Shown: positions 60,482 through 64,000 of the stretch, piece after piece
Layout: every line of letters starts with the position of its first letter
Position numbering within the stretch: position 1 is the first letter of the stretch
DNA from: JAZTZP01 sp045637525
Lineage (GTDB): Bacteria; Bacillota; Clostridia; UBA1381
Direction of reading: 5' to 3'
DNA: 64,000 bases
Assembly (NCBI GenBank): GCA_045637525.1
Contig: JAZTZP010000119.1
Coordinates: forward strand, 8,885-72,884
Translations under genes and position numbers: made by a program
Notes under the pieces: model-generated
Database searches by the model: none
What the model saw: the letters and a program-made list of their open reading frames with translations, nothing else
Told to the model about the DNA's origin: nothing

Positions 60482-61152
60482 TTAGCCTTGTCCTCCTTTT
60501 TCTTCTGTCCGAGTTTGCTTTCCGTACCATTTTTAAGACGTTCTATGTTTGCACGATGTCTGTAAATAAGAAGTGCCGCCATAATAAATCCGAATAAAAG
60601 CTCCGGAAGAAAAATGCTTCTGTCGGCAAAAATCATATACGAAACGTCTACCGCTATGTAAATAACAGCGGCAAGTATTGAACCAAGCGAAACATATCTT
60701 GTAACTGCCATTATTAAAACAGCGAGAACCAAAACTATAACTCCGACCTGCCAATTAAGCGTAAGAATAACACCAAGGCTTGTCGCAACGCCTTTTCCGC
60801 CCTTAAATCCGAAGAAAACAGGAAAGTTATGTCCGATAACAGCAAACAGTCCGCCAATCAGCTTATATGACGGAATAAGATATGTCTCCTCTGCCGGAAT
60901 TGAGGCGGTAATAAATCCGCTGATAAACATTGCAAGCGCAACACAAATCACGCCTTTTAAAGTATCAATAACAAGCGTAAGCACGCCCATAAGCTTACCG
61001 TGAGTACGAAGCATATTAGTAGCCCCGGCATTCCCCGAGCCCTCCTCACGAATATCTTTTTTATAAATAAGCTTTGAAATTATAACTGAGCTGTTTATAC
61101 TCCCTATAAGATAAGCAACAAGAGCCGTTATACCGGCAAAAGCCAATGCCAT
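60478..61152 (-). CDS. plsY: Acyl-phosphate:glycerol-3-phosphate acyltransferase
   Basis: 224 residues from the ATG at 61152, 9 nt after AAAGGA; an ATG three codons earlier has no spacing. Five or more membrane helices with PlsY motifs GSGNAGATNMLR and GHNFPVFFGFKGGKG. It acylates the product of GpsA in the first step of phospholipid synthesis. The C-terminus has an unusually long lysine-rich tail (about 20 residues). Confidence 0.95.
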   Translation of the reverse strand: MALAFAGITALVAYLIGSINSSVIISKLIYKKDIREEGSGNAGATNMLRTHGKLMGVLTLVIDTLKGVICVALAMFISGFITASIPAEETYLIPSYKLIGGLFAVIGHNFPVFFGFKGGKGVATSLGVILTLNWQVGVIVLVLAVLIMAVTRYVSLGSILAAVIYIAVDVSYMIFADRSIFLPELLFGFIMAALLIYRHRANIERLKNGTESKLGQKKKEDKAN

Positions 61153-61172
61153 TTTAATCATTCCTTTCTTTA

Positions 61173-62498
61173 TTAAACGTCCTTTTCGCCTTTTTCACGA
61201 AGTATAAACTTAATCGGCGTACCTTCAAATCCGAATGCATCACGGATTTCGTTTTCAAAAAATCTTAAATATGAGTAATGAAAAAGCTCCCTTGAATTTA
61301 CGAAAAGCACAAAGCATGGCGGTTCTGCCGATGCCTGTGTTCCATAGTAAACCTTAAGTCTTCTTCCCTTATCCGACGGTGGCTGATGCTTTGCCATTGC
61401 CTCGTTAAGTACGTCATTTAACATTCCGGTTTTTATACGGCGTGTATATTGCTCATACACCTTATTTATCTCTTCAAAAAGAGTATCAACACGCTGTCCG
61501 GTTTTTGCGGATATAAAGATTATCGAAGCATACGACATAAACGCAAATTCTTCTTTAACACGAAGCTTGAAATTCTTCATTGTGTTTGTTTCTTTTTCTA
61601 AAGCGTCCCATTTATTTACGGCTATAATGCACGCTTTTCCCTGTTCATGTGCATATCCGGCTATCTTTGTGTCCTGTTCGGTTATTCCCTCGGTTGCGTC
61701 AATCATTATAACGCATACATGACTTCTGTCAACCGCCGCAAGCGCTCTCACTATACTGTAATGCTCAACATTCTCATCTATCTTCTTACGCTTACGCATT
61801 CCGGCAGTATCTATAAACAGATATTTTCTGCCGTCTTTTTCAAAGTGTGAGTCAATAGCGTCACGTGTTGTTCCGGCAATATCGCTTACTATAACTCTGT
61901 TTTCGCCAAGGATTTTATTTATGAGCGAAGATTTTCCGGCGTTCGGCTTACCGATTACCGCAACATTTATCTCCTCATCCGGCTCGGATAAATCCGCATT
62001 TTCAGGAAAGAGGCTTGTAACCTCATCAAGCAGATCGCCAACTCCAAGACCATGAGTTGAAGATATTGCTATGGGATCACCTAATCCTAAATTGTAAAAC
62101 TCATAAAACTCAAACGGCGGATCACCTATATTATCAACCTTATTAACTGCAAGAACGATTTTTTTCTTTGCCTTTAAAAGCATGCTTGCAATATCAAGGT
62201 CATTTGCGGTAACGCCGTCACGCACATTTGTCATAAGCACAACAACATCTGCCATATCAATAGCAAGCTGTGCCTGTTCACGCATCTGAGAAAGTATAAC
62301 ATCCTTTCCTGCAGGCTCTATTCCTCCCGTATCTATAAGTACAAAATGCTTGTCAAGCCATGAAACATCCGTAAAAATACGGTCTCTTGTAACTCCGGGC
62401 GTATCCTCTACAATGCTGATTCTCCTTCCCGATATTTTATTGAACAAAGTGGATTTGCCTACATTAGGCCTTCCCACTATCGCTACTACAGGTTTCAT
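61173..62498 (-). CDS. der: Ribosome-assembly GTPase Der (EngA)
   Basis: 441 residues. Two G domains with GRPNVGKS and GKPNAGKS, DTGG and DTAG switch motifs, NKVD and NKWD base-recognition motifs, then a C-terminal KH-like domain. Required for 50S assembly. Between plsY and the DUF512 gene, an order common in Clostridia. Confidence 0.97.
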   Translation of the reverse strand: MKPVVAIVGRPNVGKSTLFNKISGRRISIVEDTPGVTRDRIFTDVSWLDKHFVLIDTGGIEPAGKDVILSQMREQAQLAIDMADVVVLMTNVRDGVTANDLDIASMLLKAKKKIVLAVNKVDNIGDPPFEFYEFYNLGLGDPIAISSTHGLGVGDLLDEVTSLFPENADLSEPDEEINVAVIGKPNAGKSSLINKILGENRVIVSDIAGTTRDAIDSHFEKDGRKYLFIDTAGMRKRKKIDENVEHYSIVRALAAVDRSHVCVIMIDATEGITEQDTKIAGYAHEQGKACIIAVNKWDALEKETNTMKNFKLRVKEEFAFMSYASIIFISAKTGQRVDTLFEEINKVYEQYTRRIKTGMLNDVLNEAMAKHQPPSDKGRRLKVYYGTQASAEPPCFVLFVNSRELFHYSYLRFFENEIRDAFGFEGTPIKFILREKGEKDV

Positions 62499-62513
62499 TT
62501 AAATAACCCCTTT

Positions 62514-63830
62514 CTAAAATTCAAGTTCGGTATTAAGTATCTTCTCGATAAAGTCATATCCATCATTTACTACGCTCAAAACCTCTGTCTTAAGCTCACG
62601 ACGGATATCATCTACCGTTATGTCGTCCAAAAACAGCTCATCGTCATCACGAAGCATTACATCGGGAATATACAGGCATTCTCCAATCTCCTTGTCTTTT
62701 AACTGCTTTATTATGTCGCCACCGCATACAAGTCCCGAAACGGTTACATATCCTCCGAAAAATTCATTCTTTATCGGATAAACATATATCTTCAGGCCGT
62801 CTGCTTTATTTTCAAGCCTTTTTGACAACGAATTTATAAACTCATAAGAAGCTTCACCCGTCGCAATACTCACAGTCCGGTCATACCGCCCTTTTGGTAT
62901 TCTTTCAATTCCGTCTGAAAATTCTTCTTCCATGCTCGCAATAAGACCTACACCGTTCTCTATTTGCGGAAATCCCTCATATTCCGATGCCTCCGGAATC
63001 TGCATTCCTGCCATAATATAAAACTCGTCCGACAGATAAACAAGCCTTGAGCCTGAAGTGTTTAAAAATTCATTTTGAAGCTGTGTTACCATTTCAACAA
63101 CCGCTTTTGAACTGTCTTTGTCATAAGCCTCAAGCCCAAACAGTCCGTCACGGTATCGTGTAAGACCCACCGGCACAACAGAAATACTCTCAACATAAGG
63201 AGCAAGCGCCGCCATGTCCTTAAGCGACCGCACAAGCTCTTCATGGTCGTTAATTCCTTTACATAAAACTATCTGACAGTTCATAAATATTTCGTTTTCG
63301 GCTAAAAGCTTCATTCTCTCATAAATATTGCCTGCAAACCTGTTTGAAAGCATTTTCTCACGAAGCTTTGGGTTTGTTGTATGAACAGATATGTTTATAG
63401 GCGATACACGCATATCTATGAGCCTTTTTAACTGCTCGTCCGTTACGTTTGTAAGTGTAACATAGTTCCCCTGCAAAAACGACAGGCGAGTGTCGTCATC
63501 TTTGAAATACACAGTCTCACGCATACCCTTCGGAAGCTGATCGATAAAACAGAAAATGCATTTGTTTGAACAGCTTTTTGCCGTATCTATAAGCGCTTCC
63601 TCAAACTCTATTCCCAAATCCTCATAATCCGTCACAATGGTTATCCGCTCCGTTTCGCCGTCCGCTTTTTCAATCTCAAGCTCAACCTCAGGCTCAGAAG
63701 ATAAAAACCTGTATTCAAGAATGTCATAAAATTCATGACCATTAATCTTTATAACGCTGTCACCGACACATATCCCGGCATCATCAGCCAAAGACCCCGG
63801 CTCTACATAGCTTATTTTTCTGTTTGACAT
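62514..63830 (-). CDS. DUF512 radical SAM protein with N-terminal PDZ domain
   Basis: 438 residues. A PDZ-like start (VEPGSLADDAGICVGDSVIK) precedes the radical SAM cluster CSNKCIFCFID (CxxxCxxC) and the characteristic QLPKGMRETVYFKDDDTRLS. The DUF512 domain fills the second half (about 275-435; LVYLSDEFYIMAG). The substrate is unknown. Conserved next to der in Clostridia. It is the promoter-proximal gene of the unit; the short upstream gap contains a repeat element. Confidence 0.88.
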   Translation of the reverse strand: MSNRKISYVEPGSLADDAGICVGDSVIKINGHEFYDILEYRFLSSEPEVELEIEKADGETERITIVTDYEDLGIEFEEALIDTAKSCSNKCIFCFIDQLPKGMRETVYFKDDDTRLSFLQGNYVTLTNVTDEQLKRLIDMRVSPINISVHTTNPKLREKMLSNRFAGNIYERMKLLAENEIFMNCQIVLCKGINDHEELVRSLKDMAALAPYVESISVVPVGLTRYRDGLFGLEAYDKDSSKAVVEMVTQLQNEFLNTSGSRLVYLSDEFYIMAGMQIPEASEYEGFPQIENGVGLIASMEEEFSDGIERIPKGRYDRTVSIATGEASYEFINSLSKRLENKADGLKIYVYPIKNEFFGGYVTVSGLVCGGDIIKQLKDKEIGECLYIPDVMLRDDDELFLDDITVDDIRRELKTEVLSVVNDGYDFIEKILNTELEF

Positions 63831-63860
63831 ATTGTTTACCTGTCTTTTCTGTTATTCTTA

Positions 63861-64000
63861 TAAATTATAGTTTATCTGCGATAAACTATAATTTACAGTG
63901 AAATTTTTTGCCATAGGCAAAAAGTGAAATCCAGTCATGCGACTGGGTGAAATCCGCACAAGTGCGGGTGAAATCTGCGACTTTTAAGTCGCAGGTTATG
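63861..64000 (+). mobile_element. Second modular GTGAAAT hairpin array (cut by the window edge)
   Basis: A perfect 16-bp palindrome with a 3-nt loop (63861-63876 with 63880-63895) opens the element, followed by CAGTGAAAT as in the 20-kb element. Then come hairpins TTTTTGCC/GGCAAAAA (loop ATA), CCAGTC/GACTGG, CCGCAC/GTGCGG and CTGCGACTT/AAGTCGCAG, separated by GTGAAAT. After the last it continues GTTATG. The far end is outside the window. The opening palindrome contains the 14-bp terminal repeat of the element at 58634. Confidence 0.7.

Noticed and set aside
63900..64000. CRISPR array
   Set aside because: GTGAAAT recurs regularly but is only 7 nt. The variable parts are self-paired hairpins, and there are no cas genes.

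Overview
This is an AT-rich chromosomal stretch of a Gram-positive, anaerobe-like bacterium, most likely an uncultured gut member of the Clostridia. The evidence is ideal sigma-A promoters, strong AGGAGG ribosome sites, a perfect CIRCE box in front of hrcA, S-layer-homology (SLH) surface proteins, copper-amine-oxidase-N-like secreted proteins, a YesM/YesN two-component system and BspA-type leucine-rich repeats. Monoglobus-like Clostridia would fit, but the species cannot be fixed from the sequence. Most genes lie on the minus strand.

Layout. (1) 1-2,160: a decayed corner with the 3' end of an unknown gene, a gutted YitT-family pseudogene, a frameshifted BspA-type repeat remnant, a modular hairpin element, and a tRNA cluster transcribed Val-Asp-Phe-Gly-Cys from one consensus promoter. 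(2) 2,161-3,640: a secreted Glu/Ala/Thr-rich protein, a gene remnant and a 124-bp MITE-like element. (3) 3,645-32,702: one co-directional run of thirteen genes that looks like a single operon for fucosylated glycans. It holds two LplB/LplC-type sugar permeases, a heparinase-like enzyme, a solute-binding lipoprotein, two giant lectin/Ig-like secreted proteins, two SLH surface proteins, two secreted parallel beta-helix proteins, and cytoplasmic GH95, GH20 and GH29 enzymes. No transporter ATPase is encoded in it. The divergent yesM/yesN pair (32,918-36,134) is the likely regulator; a 12-bp direct repeat spaced 22 bp sits just upstream of the operon's weak -35. (4) 36,282-47,822: housekeeping genes: lysA; tig-clpP-clpX; divergent hisD/hisB homologues; and the heat-shock set hrcA-grpE-dnaK, with dnaJ on its own promoter. 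(5) 47,877-53,156: two tandem islets between hemW and hrcA, bounded by three copies of the hemW 3' end. Islet 1 carries an XRE repressor, an ImmA/IrrE protease, a DUF4417 protein, an Ntox50-like toxin and small immunity-like genes. Islet 2 carries a recombinase-like remnant and a DUF3990/HTH toxin-antitoxin pair. (6) 53,117-63,830: hemW, a DUF6198 membrane protein, two secreted surface proteins, a region with a repeat element and a candidate structured RNA, then gpsA-plsY-der-DUF512.

The most unusual features are the hemW-tail islets and at least two families of small elements built from short hairpins of unrelated sequence separated by a constant spacer. One of these (20,143-20,330) has 13-bp terminal inverted repeats and an exact 9-bp target duplication that splits the loop of an older hairpin. 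All database-level names are from recognised motifs; no searches were run.
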